DNA of 64,000 nt from Microvirga mediterraneensis (GTDB lineage: Bacteria > Pseudomonadota > Alphaproteobacteria > Rhizobiales > Beijerinckiaceae): assembly GCF_013520865.1 (NCBI RefSeq), contig NZ_JACDXJ010000001.1:4511501-4575500 (forward strand). Reading direction: 5' to 3'. Under the pieces are notes generated by a model. That model made no database searches and had not been told where the DNA came from. It saw only the letters and a program-made list of their open reading frames with translations. The position numbers were made by a program, and so were the translations under genes. Position 1 is the first letter of the stretch. Each line of letters opens with the position of its first letter. Of the stretch, positions 44,052-52,135 are shown piece after piece.

Positions 44052-44924
44052 CTAAGCCGCCATCCGATGCCGGTCCGCCACCGCCTCGCGGATGTGCCGC
44101 GCCAGTTCCTGCACGACATGATTGCCGCCGTCGCGCGGCAGGTAGAGATTGACCATGAAGGGCGGCAAGGCAGGCAGTCCCGATTCAGGCCCCAGCACGT
44201 CGAAACCGCTCGGCACGGTCGAGGCCATCCAGGCCATCACGGCGATGTCGGCCGCCACCGTCGCCACCTGCGCGGACGTATTCGTGACTTCGGAGACAGA
44301 GCGCCATTCGATGCCGGCCTTCTGCAGCGCCTCGCGGATCGGCGCGCGGAAGGCGCAATCGGAGCAGCCGATGGAAACGGGCAAGGGGCGCTGGCGCGCC
44401 GCATCGCCGCCCCGTGCGCCGACCCAGACGAGACGATCCATCACGAGATTCTGTCCATCGGGATCGCAGGCCATCTCGGTGGCGAGCACCACGTCGACCT
44501 TGCCGCCGTAGAGCTTCGAGCGAAGGGACACGCTGGAGCCGCTGTGGAGCACGATCTGCACACGGGGATAGCGGCGCGCGAAATCCTTCAGGAAGGTCGG
44601 CAGATAGGTTGTGACGATGTCGCTCGGGATGCCGAGGCGCACCTCGCCCTCGAATTCCGGCGTCGTCATCTCGGTCCAGATTTCATCGTTCAAGGCCAGC
44701 ATCCGCTTTGCCCGCCCGAACAGGCGCTCGCCGGCGGTCGTCAGCTTCATGCCGCGCCGGTCGCGGGTGATGAGTTCCTCGCCCAGAGTTTCCTCGAGGC
44801 GCTTGATCTGCTGGCTCACCGCCGCCTGGGTCAGGTTGAGAACCCCGGTGGCGGCGGTCATGCCGCCGGCATCCACCACCGCGACGAAGGCCCTGAGCAG
44901 GCTGACATCCAGGTTCCGGGCCAT
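44052..44924 (-). CDS. LysR-family transcriptional regulator
   Basis: 290 residues. The N-terminal winged HTH is typical (DVSLLRAFVAVVDAGGMTAA and TGVLNLTQAAVSQQIKRLEE), followed by a periplasmic-binding-like effector domain (VRLGIPSDIVTTYLPTFL). It has TTGAGGTGAG before ATG 44924. It is divergent from a DUF1127 gene with a 104-base gap holding an AT-rich near-palindrome (44938-44973), the natural LysR site. The target is probably that DUF1127 gene and itself; the effector is unknown. Confidence 0.92.
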   Translation of the reverse strand: MARNLDVSLLRAFVAVVDAGGMTAATGVLNLTQAAVSQQIKRLEETLGEELITRDRRGMKLTTAGERLFGRAKRMLALNDEIWTEMTTPEFEGEVRLGIPSDIVTTYLPTFLKDFARRYPRVQIVLHSGSSVSLRSKLYGGKVDVVLATEMACDPDGQNLVMDRLVWVGARGGDAARQRPLPVSIGCSDCAFRAPIREALQKAGIEWRSVSEVTNTSAQVATVAADIAVMAWMASTVPSGFDVLGPESGLPALPPFMVNLYLPRDGGNHVVQELARHIREAVADRHRMAA

Positions 44925-44937
44925 GGCTCACCTCAAT

Positions 44938-44973
44938 AACGAAGCATTATTTTCAATATAATGAACATTCGTT
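44938..44973. promoter_or_regulatory. Likely LysR operator between regulator and DUF1127 gene
   Basis: AACGAAGCATTAT on the left and ATAATGAACATTCGTT on the right form two nested, slightly offset inverted repeats (AACGAA/TTCGTT and CATTAT/ATAATG). The AT-rich block stands out from the GC-rich surroundings and sits just upstream of the LysR start. Confidence 0.55.
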
Positions 44974-45028
44974 TTCCTTATGCAAGGGGGAGGCGCATCA
45001 TCTCCTCATCGAACCTGAGGAGACAGCC

Positions 45029-45238
45029 ATGACAGCCCATGTCACATCCTGCGATTGGACCGCCCATCAGAAGGTCACGAGACCCTCGCGGATCAGGAGC
45101 CTCTTCGCGGCCCTCATGCATGAGATCGAGATTCGCCGTGCCTTGCGCAACGTCAGCTCCCTGGATGATGCGATGCTGCACGATATCGGCCTCACGCCAG
45201 GCAACATCGAGGACGCCGTCCGCTACGGCCGGCATTAA
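45029..45238 (+). CDS. Small DUF1127 protein
   Basis: 69 residues. The C-terminal half is the YjiS/DUF1127 motif (EIRRALRNVSSLDDAMLHDI, then GLTPGNIEDAVRYGRH). Some alphaproteobacterial members bind RNA or affect phosphate and carbon regulation, but this one's role is unknown. The gene ends in a 4-base convergent overlap with the lipid kinase gene (45235-45238). Expression is probably set by the divergent LysR regulator. Confidence 0.9.
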   Translation: MTAHVTSCDWTAHQKVTRPSRIRSLFAALMHEIEIRRALRNVSSLDDAMLHDIGLTPGNIEDAVRYGRH

Positions 45239-46116
45239 TCTCCCTGTTTGGGCGCGAACACCGTCACGGCCGCTGGCCGGATCGAGAAATGGGCGGGCGT
45301 CTGGGTCACGATCTCGCCATCCGCATTGATGGGCCTCGGCTTGCGGGTGCGGATGTCGAACTCCTTGGCTCGCACCGCCCTCACCTCCTCCCAGGCGCCA
45401 TGCTGCCCGTAGCGGAACGAGCGCGCCATGAGGGCGAGCTTCCAGGCCCGTTCCAGCTCAAGGCTGTAGAGATCGAGATGCTGGTCGTCGATGGCCGCGT
45501 CCTTCTCCACCGCATTCCCGCCGCCATAGAAGCGCCCGTTGCCGACCGCGATCTGCAGCGTCTTCACGCGCACGGATTCGTTATCGCTGGCGATTGTGGC
45601 CCGAAAGGGCTTCGCCTGCGCCAGGACCTTCAGGGCCACCAGGGCATAGCCGAGGCGGCCCCAGCGGCGCTTGATATCCCGCGTCAGCTTCTGCGCCAGC
45701 TCCGCCGACAGCCCGAGGCTCGCCACGTTGAAGAAGGGCTCACCGTTGACGAGGCCGAGATCGATCTTGCGGGTGATGCCCGCGGCGATGACGTCGGCGG
45801 CGGCGTCGATATCGAAGGGAATGCCGAGGGTCCGGGCAAGATCGTTGGCCGTGCCCATCGGCAGAATGCCCAAGGGGAGACGGGCCTCGATCACCCCGAA
45901 GGCCGCCGCGTTGATGGTGCCGTCGCCGCCGCCCACGATGGCGCAATCCACATCATGCGCATGCTCGACGATGAGCGGAGACAGGTCCTCGCGGCGGCCG
46001 CATTCCACGTGAACGGGCTCGATGCCATGATTCTTGAGGCGCTCGACCGCCGTGTCGCATTGGGCGGCGCCGCTGCGGCTCTTGGTATTGACGATCAGAA
46101 GGGCGCGGCGGGTCAT
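45235..46116 (-). CDS. Diacylglycerol kinase-family lipid kinase
   Basis: 293 residues. N-terminal ALLIVNTKSRSGA, the catalytic GGGDGTINAAAFGV and the ILPMGTANDLARTLGIP loop define the DAGK/YegS fold. It phosphorylates a diacylglycerol-like or sphingoid lipid with ATP at the membrane face. The late segment ARSFRYGQHGAWEEVRAVRA is also family-typical. It converges on the DUF1127 gene and is divergent from gshB, with a repeat in the gap. The exact lipid cannot be told. Confidence 0.92.
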   Translation of the reverse strand: MTRRALLIVNTKSRSGAAQCDTAVERLKNHGIEPVHVECGRREDLSPLIVEHAHDVDCAIVGGGDGTINAAAFGVIEARLPLGILPMGTANDLARTLGIPFDIDAAADVIAAGITRKIDLGLVNGEPFFNVASLGLSAELAQKLTRDIKRRWGRLGYALVALKVLAQAKPFRATIASDNESVRVKTLQIAVGNGRFYGGGNAVEKDAAIDDQHLDLYSLELERAWKLALMARSFRYGQHGAWEEVRAVRAKEFDIRTRKPRPINADGEIVTQTPAHFSIRPAAVTVFAPKQGD

Positions 46117-46231
46117 GGTCTGTCACATGGAAAAGCTTGAGCGGATCCGCAAGGGGGGGAGCGTCAAAGCGGAGCCGTTGGATAACCCGCCTCTCCGGCT
46201 TTCGTTCACCCTGCTCTCATCCATAAAGGAA

Positions 46232-46280
46232 GCATCGGATTCGATCCCGAAATTGCGAATCCGCTTTTGGGTCCGATGCT
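46232..46280. repeat. Short GCATCGGA...TCCGATGC inverted repeat
   Basis: GCATCGGATTCGATCCCGAA and TTTTGGGTCCGATGCT: a degenerate single-hairpin copy of the repeat family, about 60 bases before gshB. Confidence 0.5.
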
Positions 46281-46340
46281 TTGGAGTTGCCAACCTCGAT
46301 ATTTGGCCCAATAACCCTGCTTCCCAAGGAGGCCTGACGC

Positions 46341-47285
46341 ATGACCCTCACCGTTGCGTTCCAGATGGATCACATCCGCAGCATCAAGATCGCAGGCGAT
46401 ACCGGCTTTGCGCTGATGCTCGAAGCCCAGCGCCGCGGGCACAGGGTCCTGCACTACACCCCCGACCGCCTGTCCCTGCGCGACGGCGCGGTGATCGCCC
46501 TGGCGGAAACCATCGAAGCGCGCGACGTGGAGGGCGATCATTTCACCCTGGGAACGCCCGAGCGGGTCGATCTGTCGACGGTCGACGCGGTGCTCATGCG
46601 CCAGGACCCGCCCTTCGATCTCGCCTACATCACCGCCACCCATTTCCTCGAGCGCATCCATCCCAAGACGCTGGTGGTCAACGACCCGACCCATGTGCGC
46701 AATGCGCCGGAAAAGATCTTCGTCACGCATTTCCCGCACCTGATGCCCCCGACCCTCATCTCCCGCGACAAGCAGGAGATCGAGGAGTTCCGGCGCGAGC
46801 ATGGCGACGTGGTGATGAAGCCGCTCTACGGCCATGGCGGTGCGAGCGTGTTCAAGGTCGGGCGCGAGGATCCGAATTTCGGGTCGCTCTACGACCTGTT
46901 CTCCAACCTGTTCCGCGAGCCCTGGGTGATCCAGCGTTTCCTGCCCAAGATCACCGAGGGCGACAAGCGCATCATCCTTATCGACGGCGAGGCGGCGGGC
47001 GCGATCAACCGGGTGCCGGCAGCCAACGACATCCGCTCCAACATGGTGCGCGGCGGCGCCGCGAAGCCCACGGACCTGACCCCGCGCGAGCGCGAGATCT
47101 GCGAGACCATCGGCCCGGACCTCAAGCGCATGGGCCTCATCCTCGTCGGCATCGACGTCATCGACGGCAACCTCACCGAGATCAACGTGACGGCCCCCAC
47201 GGGCATCCGGGCCATCAAGCGTCTGGGCGGACCGGATCTCGCCGTGACGGTGTGGGACGTGATCGAGAGCAAGGTAAAAGGGTAA
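46341..47285 (+). CDS. gshB: Glutathione synthetase
   Basis: 314 residues, ATP-grasp enzyme joining gamma-glutamylcysteine and glycine. Motifs: [20 protein letters not shown], the [12 protein letters not shown] core, [37 protein letters not shown] (grasp loop) and [19 protein letters not shown] 46341 follows GGAGG. It makes the cell's glutathione, which the ArsC-type reductase at 60569 would use. Confidence 0.97.
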   Translation: MTLTVAFQMDHIRSIKIAGDTGFALMLEAQRRGHRVLHYTPDRLSLRDGAVIALAETIEARDVEGDHFTLGTPERVDLSTVDAVLMRQDPPFDLAYITATHFLERIHPKTLVVNDPTHVRNAPEKIFVTHFPHLMPPTLISRDKQEIEEFRREHGDVVMKPLYGHGGASVFKVGREDPNFGSLYDLFSNLFREPWVIQRFLPKITEGDKRIILIDGEAAGAINRVPAANDIRSNMVRGGAAKPTDLTPREREICETIGPDLKRMGLILVGIDVIDGNLTEINVTAPTGIRAIKRLGGPDLAVTVWDVIESKVKG

Positions 47286-47355
47286 GAGCCGCGCTCTTTG
47301 CCGTCATGCCCGCACTTGTTGCGGGTATCCACGCCTGTGTGAGGCGCCAACTTGA

Positions 47356-47462
47356 GCCCTCATCCTGAGGAGGACCGCAAGGTCCGTCTCGAAGGACGAG
47401 GGCGTTTCCAGAGAGCTGGACGATCCTTCGAGACGCAGCTCCGCTGCTCGTCAAGATGAGGT
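47356..47462. repeat. CTCATCCTGAG...CTTCGAGACG repeat (copy 3)
   Basis: CCCTCATCCTGAGGAGG and CGTCTCGAAGGA at the left, with GATCCTTCGAGACGC and TCAAGATGAGG at the right. It lies between the convergent gshB and hemW genes. The 47297-47340 segment just before it has the CGTCATGCCCGC-type short palindrome. Confidence 0.65.
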
Positions 47463-47542
47463 CGAGTAGACGCAGGACGTGGATGGCCGAGATGATCCCT
47501 GGTCAAGTCCAGAGGCGTCCATGACGGGATAGGCTCGTTGCT

Positions 47543-48703
47543 TCAAGCCGCCAGTTCCGCGATCACCGCGTTGAGCACCGGAAACCCCTTCGGCGTCACG
47601 GCGAGGCGCGAGCCGGTCACCTGGAGCAGCCCCTCCTCCTCGAGGATCCGCAGGCCGCGCTGATTGAGCGCCTTGCCGGTAAAGGCCTCGAAGCGGCGCG
47701 CATCGACGCCTTCCTTCAGGCGCAACCCCATCAGCAGGAACTCGTCGCCCTCGGCCTCGGAGGTCAGAACCTCCTCGTCGATGACACCGTGGCCTTCGCG
47801 CTCGACCCGCTCCAGCCAGGTCTCCGGATGCTTCTCCGTGGCGGTCGCAAGCCGCGCATTGCCGGTAACGAGGCGTCCATGGGCGCCGGGGCCGATGCCC
47901 GCATATTCGCCGTAGCGCCAATAGAGCAGGTTGTGGCGGGATTCCGCCCCGGGCCTCGCGTGGTTCGAGATCTCGTAGGCCGGCAGCCCGTGCTTCTCGC
48001 ACACTTCCTGCGTGATGTCGTAGAGCGCGCGGCCGGTCTCCTCATCGGGCACCGTGATCTTGCCCGCATCGTAGAGGCGCTGGAACCAGGTGCCGGGCTC
48101 GATGGTGAGCTGGTAGAGCGACAGGTGCTCGACCGCATGGGAGATGGCCTGCCCCAGCTCAGCCCCCCAGGCCTCCGGGGTCTGGCCGGGCCGGGCATAG
48201 ATGAGGTCGAAGGAATAGCGCTCGAAGATGGAGGCGGCGATCTTCACGGCGCCGAGGGCTTCGTCGACCGAATGCATGCGGCCGAGCCGCTTCAGGTCGG
48301 GATCGTTGAGCGCCTGGACGCCGAGCGAGACCCGGTTGATGCCGGCGTGACGGTAGCCGCGGAAGCGCTCCGCCTCGACGCTGGTGGGGTTGGCCTCGAG
48401 CGTCACCTCGGCCTTGGGATCGATGGACCAGGCCCCGCCGATGGCGTCGAGGATTGCCCCCACCGTCTCCGGCTTCATGAGCGAGGGCGTCCCGCCGCCG
48501 AAGAAGACGCTCGTCACCCTCCGCCCCGGAATGCGCGCGGCCGTGTGGGCGATCTCTCGCCGGAAGGCGGCCAGGAACCGATCCTGATCCACCGGCTGGT
48601 GACGAACATGGCTGTTGAAGTCGCAATAGGGGCATTTGGAGGCGCAGAAGGGCCAATGGACATAGACGCCAAAGCCCACATCGCGCGTCGGATGATCGAT
48701 CAT
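47543..48703 (-). CDS. hemW: Radical SAM heme chaperone HemW
   Basis: 386 residues. The radical SAM iron-sulfur motif is FCASKCPYCDFN (C20, C24, C27), followed by GGTPSLM and the HemW-typical RVSLGVQALNDPDLKRLGR. It lacks the extra features of true coproporphyrinogen oxidase HemN, so heme delivery rather than decarboxylation is the likely role. In related genomes it follows rdgB and rph directly; here 4.6 kb of RTX and regulator genes separate them. Confidence 0.93.
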   Translation of the reverse strand: MIDHPTRDVGFGVYVHWPFCASKCPYCDFNSHVRHQPVDQDRFLAAFRREIAHTAARIPGRRVTSVFFGGGTPSLMKPETVGAILDAIGGAWSIDPKAEVTLEANPTSVEAERFRGYRHAGINRVSLGVQALNDPDLKRLGRMHSVDEALGAVKIAASIFERYSFDLIYARPGQTPEAWGAELGQAISHAVEHLSLYQLTIEPGTWFQRLYDAGKITVPDEETGRALYDITQEVCEKHGLPAYEISNHARPGAESRHNLLYWRYGEYAGIGPGAHGRLVTGNARLATATEKHPETWLERVEREGHGVIDEEVLTSEAEGDEFLLMGLRLKEGVDARRFEAFTGKALNQRGLRILEEEGLLQVTGSRLAVTPKGFPVLNAVIAELAA

Positions 48704-48784
48704 GAGGAAGGCTTATGCCATCTTTCGCCCAGGCCGTCATCCTAGGCCCATCGCGAACTCTCGATGCCCCTTCCTTATTCAAAC

Positions 48785-48807
48785 AAAAAGGGGCGCAACA
48801 GCGCCCC
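48785..48807 (-). terminator. Terminator of RTX gene
   Basis: On the minus strand GGGGCGC, loop TGTT, GCGCCCC, then TTTTT. A 7-bp GC stem 27 bases after the RTX gene stop. Confidence 0.8.
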
Positions 48808-48833
48808 CGGATCATTTCCTCTTCGAGCGACTC

Positions 48834-50402
48834 TCATAAGCCGATCATGTTATGCGTTGCGGTGTTCCACCACAGTCCGCCTTTGAAATTCTCGACAACG
48901 ATCTGCCACGTATCATCGACCGTGACCAATTGGTCGGTACGGTAATAGAACGACCAGCCATTGTGCGCCAGGGTTGTGATCTGGGTCACCTTCACATTGC
49001 TCGTTCCGTCGATCTGAATGATCTCGCCCACCTGGAAATCCTTGATGACATCCACCCTCAACGGTATCCGGAGGAACGATGCTTGCTTGTCGCGGGCGGC
49101 ATCGAATTTGAACGTATCCCGCCCGGCGCCGCCGACCAACACGTCCCTGCCCGCGCCGCCGGTGAGGATATCGTTGCCGCTGCCGCCATCTATCGAGTCA
49201 TCGCCGCTCTCGCCAAACAGGAAATCGTTCCCGTCATAGCCTGTCAGGGAATCATGGCCCTCACCGCCATAAAGCGTGTCGTTGCCGTTCTCGCCTCCAT
49301 CGACAATGTCATTGCCCGCATTGCCATTCAAAAGGTCATGACCTGCATTGCCCAACACCACGTCGTCGCCGTTGCCGCCTTCCACGCGGTCGTCATCGTT
49401 CCCACCCGTCAGGTAATCCATGCCGTCGCCGCCATAGACCTGATCGTTGCCGTCGCCGCCATCGATCGAATCCTCGCCGGTGCCGCCCAGAAGAACGTCA
49501 CGCCCGGAATATCCGTTGATCTTGTCGTTGTCTTGATCGCCCGTGATGTAGTCGCTGCGAATGCTCCCATTCACCGTATCGTCGCCCGCTCCGGCGCGGA
49601 CGATCATACCGCTCACCTTGAGCGCGCCTCCCCGACCTTCGTGACCGCCGTTTGTCTCCCAGTGCGCGCGGACCCAGTCGCTGGATTCGTTATGGGCGAT
49701 CTTGTAGGCAAAGACATCAGGATTCGCCGTCAGATAGCCTATCTCATCGAACTGGGGGCCCGTATCCTCGCCCCACGAGCGGGTAAGCCCAGTCCAGCCG
49801 CCAAGCCGCGCCTCGCGAGATCCCATAACGGCCCAATGATTAAAGGCGAAATCCAGGCCGAGACCATGCGCGATCGCATATTGCTGGACGTCGGGATTCA
49901 TCTGGTAATATTCGAGGGCGTTGAAATTCTCTGCTGAGGTATTGCCCGCCTCGATCATATCGTTGAAGGCGCTGCCGATGACGTTCTCCACGTCGACCAA
50001 ACGATCTACGTAGCCATCCCTGCCCTTAACGATACCGACCGAGAGATTCGCATAGATCCCGCTCATGTTCTCCGCATAATTTACCGTATCGATGCCGGCG
50101 CCGCCGAGGAGCGTATCTCGGCCTAAACCTCCCGTGAGAAAATCGTCCCCGTCACCACCGCTGAGAAGGTCGCCGGATGTGCTGCCGGTCAACGAATCGT
50201 TGCCGCCGTATCCAAATGTCCAGCCGAAGTCTTTGACCACATCGTTGCCCGAGCCGCCAAAGTTGAGCTTAGGGGCACTCGCTAGAAGGGGCGTCTCCCA
50301 CCTCCAGTCCACGTCATAAGAGATCTCGATGCTAGCATTGGCAGAGTCTCCCCCTACCGAAAAAATACGAGGTATTGAGAATAAAAACTTGAAGAGTCCC
50401 AT
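48834..50402 (-). CDS. RTX calcium-binding repeat protein (likely secreted)
   Basis: 522 residues. Two blocks of GGxGxDxLx nonapeptides: a short one near residue 50-110 (GGDGDDFLTGGLGRDTLLGG) and a long one of more than ten repeats from about 270 to 430 (GGDGNDQVYGGDGMDYLTGG). Between them are two copies of a YxxxNPDV...HW...G..E.R module (residues about 165-255). The C-terminal segment lacks a classic signal, but RTX proteins are secreted by type I systems using C-terminal signals. No type I secretion genes are in the window. Ends at a strong terminator. Function (adhesion, surface layer or enzyme carrier) unknown. Confidence 0.88.
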   Translation of the reverse strand: MGLFKFLFSIPRIFSVGGDSANASIEISYDVDWRWETPLLASAPKLNFGGSGNDVVKDFGWTFGYGGNDSLTGSTSGDLLSGGDGDDFLTGGLGRDTLLGGAGIDTVNYAENMSGIYANLSVGIVKGRDGYVDRLVDVENVIGSAFNDMIEAGNTSAENFNALEYYQMNPDVQQYAIAHGLGLDFAFNHWAVMGSREARLGGWTGLTRSWGEDTGPQFDEIGYLTANPDVFAYKIAHNESSDWVRAHWETNGGHEGRGGALKVSGMIVRAGAGDDTVNGSIRSDYITGDQDNDKINGYSGRDVLLGGTGEDSIDGGDGNDQVYGGDGMDYLTGGNDDDRVEGGNGDDVVLGNAGHDLLNGNAGNDIVDGGENGNDTLYGGEGHDSLTGYDGNDFLFGESGDDSIDGGSGNDILTGGAGRDVLVGGAGRDTFKFDAARDKQASFLRIPLRVDVIKDFQVGEIIQIDGTSNVKVTQITTLAHNGWSFYYRTDQLVTVDDTWQIVVENFKGGLWWNTATHNMIGL

Positions 50403-50835
50403 TGATCGCCTCTAAAGCCTGATCGAGGCAATTTAATGGTATGTTATAATTTTTCTATAAGCGTTAAATTGTCTGTCCTGCCATGGAAACACGCGAAGAT
50501 TGCAATCCTCGAGTTGCTGTAGAATGAATCCAGATCGGCGGCCGCCCAAGCGCCGTCAAAGCATTCTCGGGTAGGTTTCACGTCCTTCCTAAGCAGTGCC
50601 GCGCCAATTGTGCAAAAGCCGAGTCCAGTGGGAGAGGCCCCGTGGTTCGGGTTTCGACCCGTCGATAGCGTGATCGCGCGGGACAAGCCCCTGGGGGTCA
50701 TTCCCAGCCGGAGCGCTGTCCAAACTTTTCTGAACCTGTTCAATCACAAGGTTGTTCTCTCCTATAGAACCTTCCGTTCTGGCCTCCGGCGTTGCGGAGC
50801 CCTATGATCGGCAGGTAAAGAGTCAGGAACCCACC
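50403..50835. other. Intergenic region between RTX and TetR genes
   Basis: About 430 bases between two divergent genes. It should hold both promoters: the RTX side near 50410-50470 is AT-rich (TATGTTATAATTTTTCTATA), a likely sigma-70 site. I see no supported gene. Confidence 0.5.
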
Positions 50836-51507
50836 ATGCGGCATTGGCGCGGCCCGTTCGACCGGCAGGGCTACCACCACGGCAATCTGAAGGAAGCGCT
50901 CATCGAGGCGGCGCAGCGCTTCATTGCCGAGCGCGGGATCGGCGGGGTCCCCCTGGCCGATGGGGCCAAGCTCGTGGGCGTCACGCCGGCCGCGCTCTAC
51001 CGCCATTTCCGTGGCCGGGACGCACTGGTGGCCGAGGTCGCCTTCCGCGGCTACGACGAACTGGCGAAACGGCTCGGACGTGCACTCCAGAGCGAGGGCA
51101 CGGCACTGGAGCGCTTCACGCGCATGGGCGAGGCCTATCTTGCCTTTGCCGAGCAGGAGCCGGGCTTCTACACCGCCATGTTCTCGGCCAAGCCCGCCGA
51201 GGGTGAGGCATCCTGCGGCCCCTTCTGGGCCAAGAGCATCCAGAGCGGCGGCAAGCCCGTCGGCAATGCTTTCGATTTCCTGGTCCAGGCCCTTTCGCAG
51301 ACCTTTCCCGAAGGGTTCCAGAGCGTCGACGTGCGCTTCATCGCCATCGAGGTCTGGGCGCTGTCCCACGGCATCGCCACCCTGGATGCCGCTGGCCAGC
51401 TGCCCAAGGGTCCTGGGCTGCCGGACAAGTATGAATTGCTCCGGGCCGGTGTGCTGGCCCTGGTCCACGGCGCCCTGAAGGAGCGCACCGGAAGCCCGAC
51501 GAAATAA
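50836..51507 (+). CDS. TetR/AcrR-family transcriptional regulator
   Basis: 223 residues. The N-terminal HTH is canonical (LIEAAQRFIAERGIGGVPLA, then VGVTPAALYRHFRGRDALVA). The C-terminal ligand domain is of the WHG/TetR_C type (EPGFYTAMFSAKPAEGE). ATG 50836 is preceded by CAGGAAC. It stands alone, divergent from the RTX gene, so its target may be that gene or an unlinked operon; no operator is evident. The ligand is unknown. Confidence 0.9.
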   Translation: MRHWRGPFDRQGYHHGNLKEALIEAAQRFIAERGIGGVPLADGAKLVGVTPAALYRHFRGRDALVAEVAFRGYDELAKRLGRALQSEGTALERFTRMGEAYLAFAEQEPGFYTAMFSAKPAEGEASCGPFWAKSIQSGGKPVGNAFDFLVQALSQTFPEGFQSVDVRFIAIEVWALSHGIATLDAAGQLPKGPGLPDKYELLRAGVLALVHGALKERTGSPTK

Positions 51508-51582
51508 TCGACGAAACCTCTCTTGAAAGCGCCGAAATCGATCCGCATGTTAATGTTGTTAGCATTAACATAGGGACCTCCA

Positions 51583-52062
51583 ATGTCTGACTCTGCCTCC
51601 GCCGCCTGGAACGCGGTCCCGCATGCGGGCCCCTGGAACAACGGCGCTCAACACCGCCGCTGCGGGCGCAGGCCCGGACGCGGCCTGGAGATCGCCGGCA
51701 TCATTCTGGGATTCATCTTCGTCTGGCCGCTCGCGCTGGCCTATCTGGTATGGAAAATGTGTGGATATCCGAAATACGATGAGGCCAAGGCCTTCTTCCG
51801 CGACACCCTCGGCCGGGCCCGGGACGATTTCTTCGCCTCGCGCGGGCCTGCCGGTTTCGGCGGGTTCGCGAGCACGGGCAATGCGGCCTTCGACGATTAC
51901 CGCCGCAGCGAGCTCGAGCGCCTCGAAGCCGAGCGTCGCAAGCTCGACGAGGAGGCTCGTGACTTCCGCAACTTCGTCGAGGAGCTGAAGCGGGCCAAGG
52001 ACCGCGAGGAGTTCGACGCCTACATGGCCAAGCGCCGCGGCAACGGCACGACGAACGCCTGA
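51583..52062 (+). CDS. DUF2852 family membrane protein
   Basis: 159 residues. One transmembrane helix (EIAGIILGFIFVWPLALAYL) follows a basic Cys-containing N-terminus, then a cytoplasmic helical part ending in a charged coiled coil (RRSELERLEAERRKLDEEAR). This matches DUF2852, a family largely confined to alphaproteobacteria with no established function. A hairpin lies just after the stop (52080-52106). Confidence 0.88.
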   Translation: MSDSASAAWNAVPHAGPWNNGAQHRRCGRRPGRGLEIAGIILGFIFVWPLALAYLVWKMCGYPKYDEAKAFFRDTLGRARDDFFASRGPAGFGGFASTGNAAFDDYRRSELERLEAERRKLDEEARDFRNFVEELKRAKDREEFDAYMAKRRGNGTTNA

Positions 52063-52079
52063 TTGGCCTGACTGAATCA

Positions 52080-52106
52080 ACGGAGCGCCCTTCGGGGCGC
52101 TCCGAC
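52080..52106. terminator. Hairpin between DUF2852 and RTX genes
   Basis: CGGAGCGCCC TTCG GGGCGCTCCG: a perfect 10-bp stem with a stable TTCG tetraloop between two convergent genes. No long T-run follows on either strand, so termination strength is uncertain. Confidence 0.65.
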
Positions 52107-52135
52107 TCTTATCGCCCGAGACTTGTGCTGAACGC

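Noticed and set aside
49100..49620. Regular short repeats resembling a CRISPR array
   Set aside because: The periodicity is 27 bases or multiples and translates on the minus strand into GGxGxDxLx RTX nonapeptides; there are no unique spacers between exact repeats.
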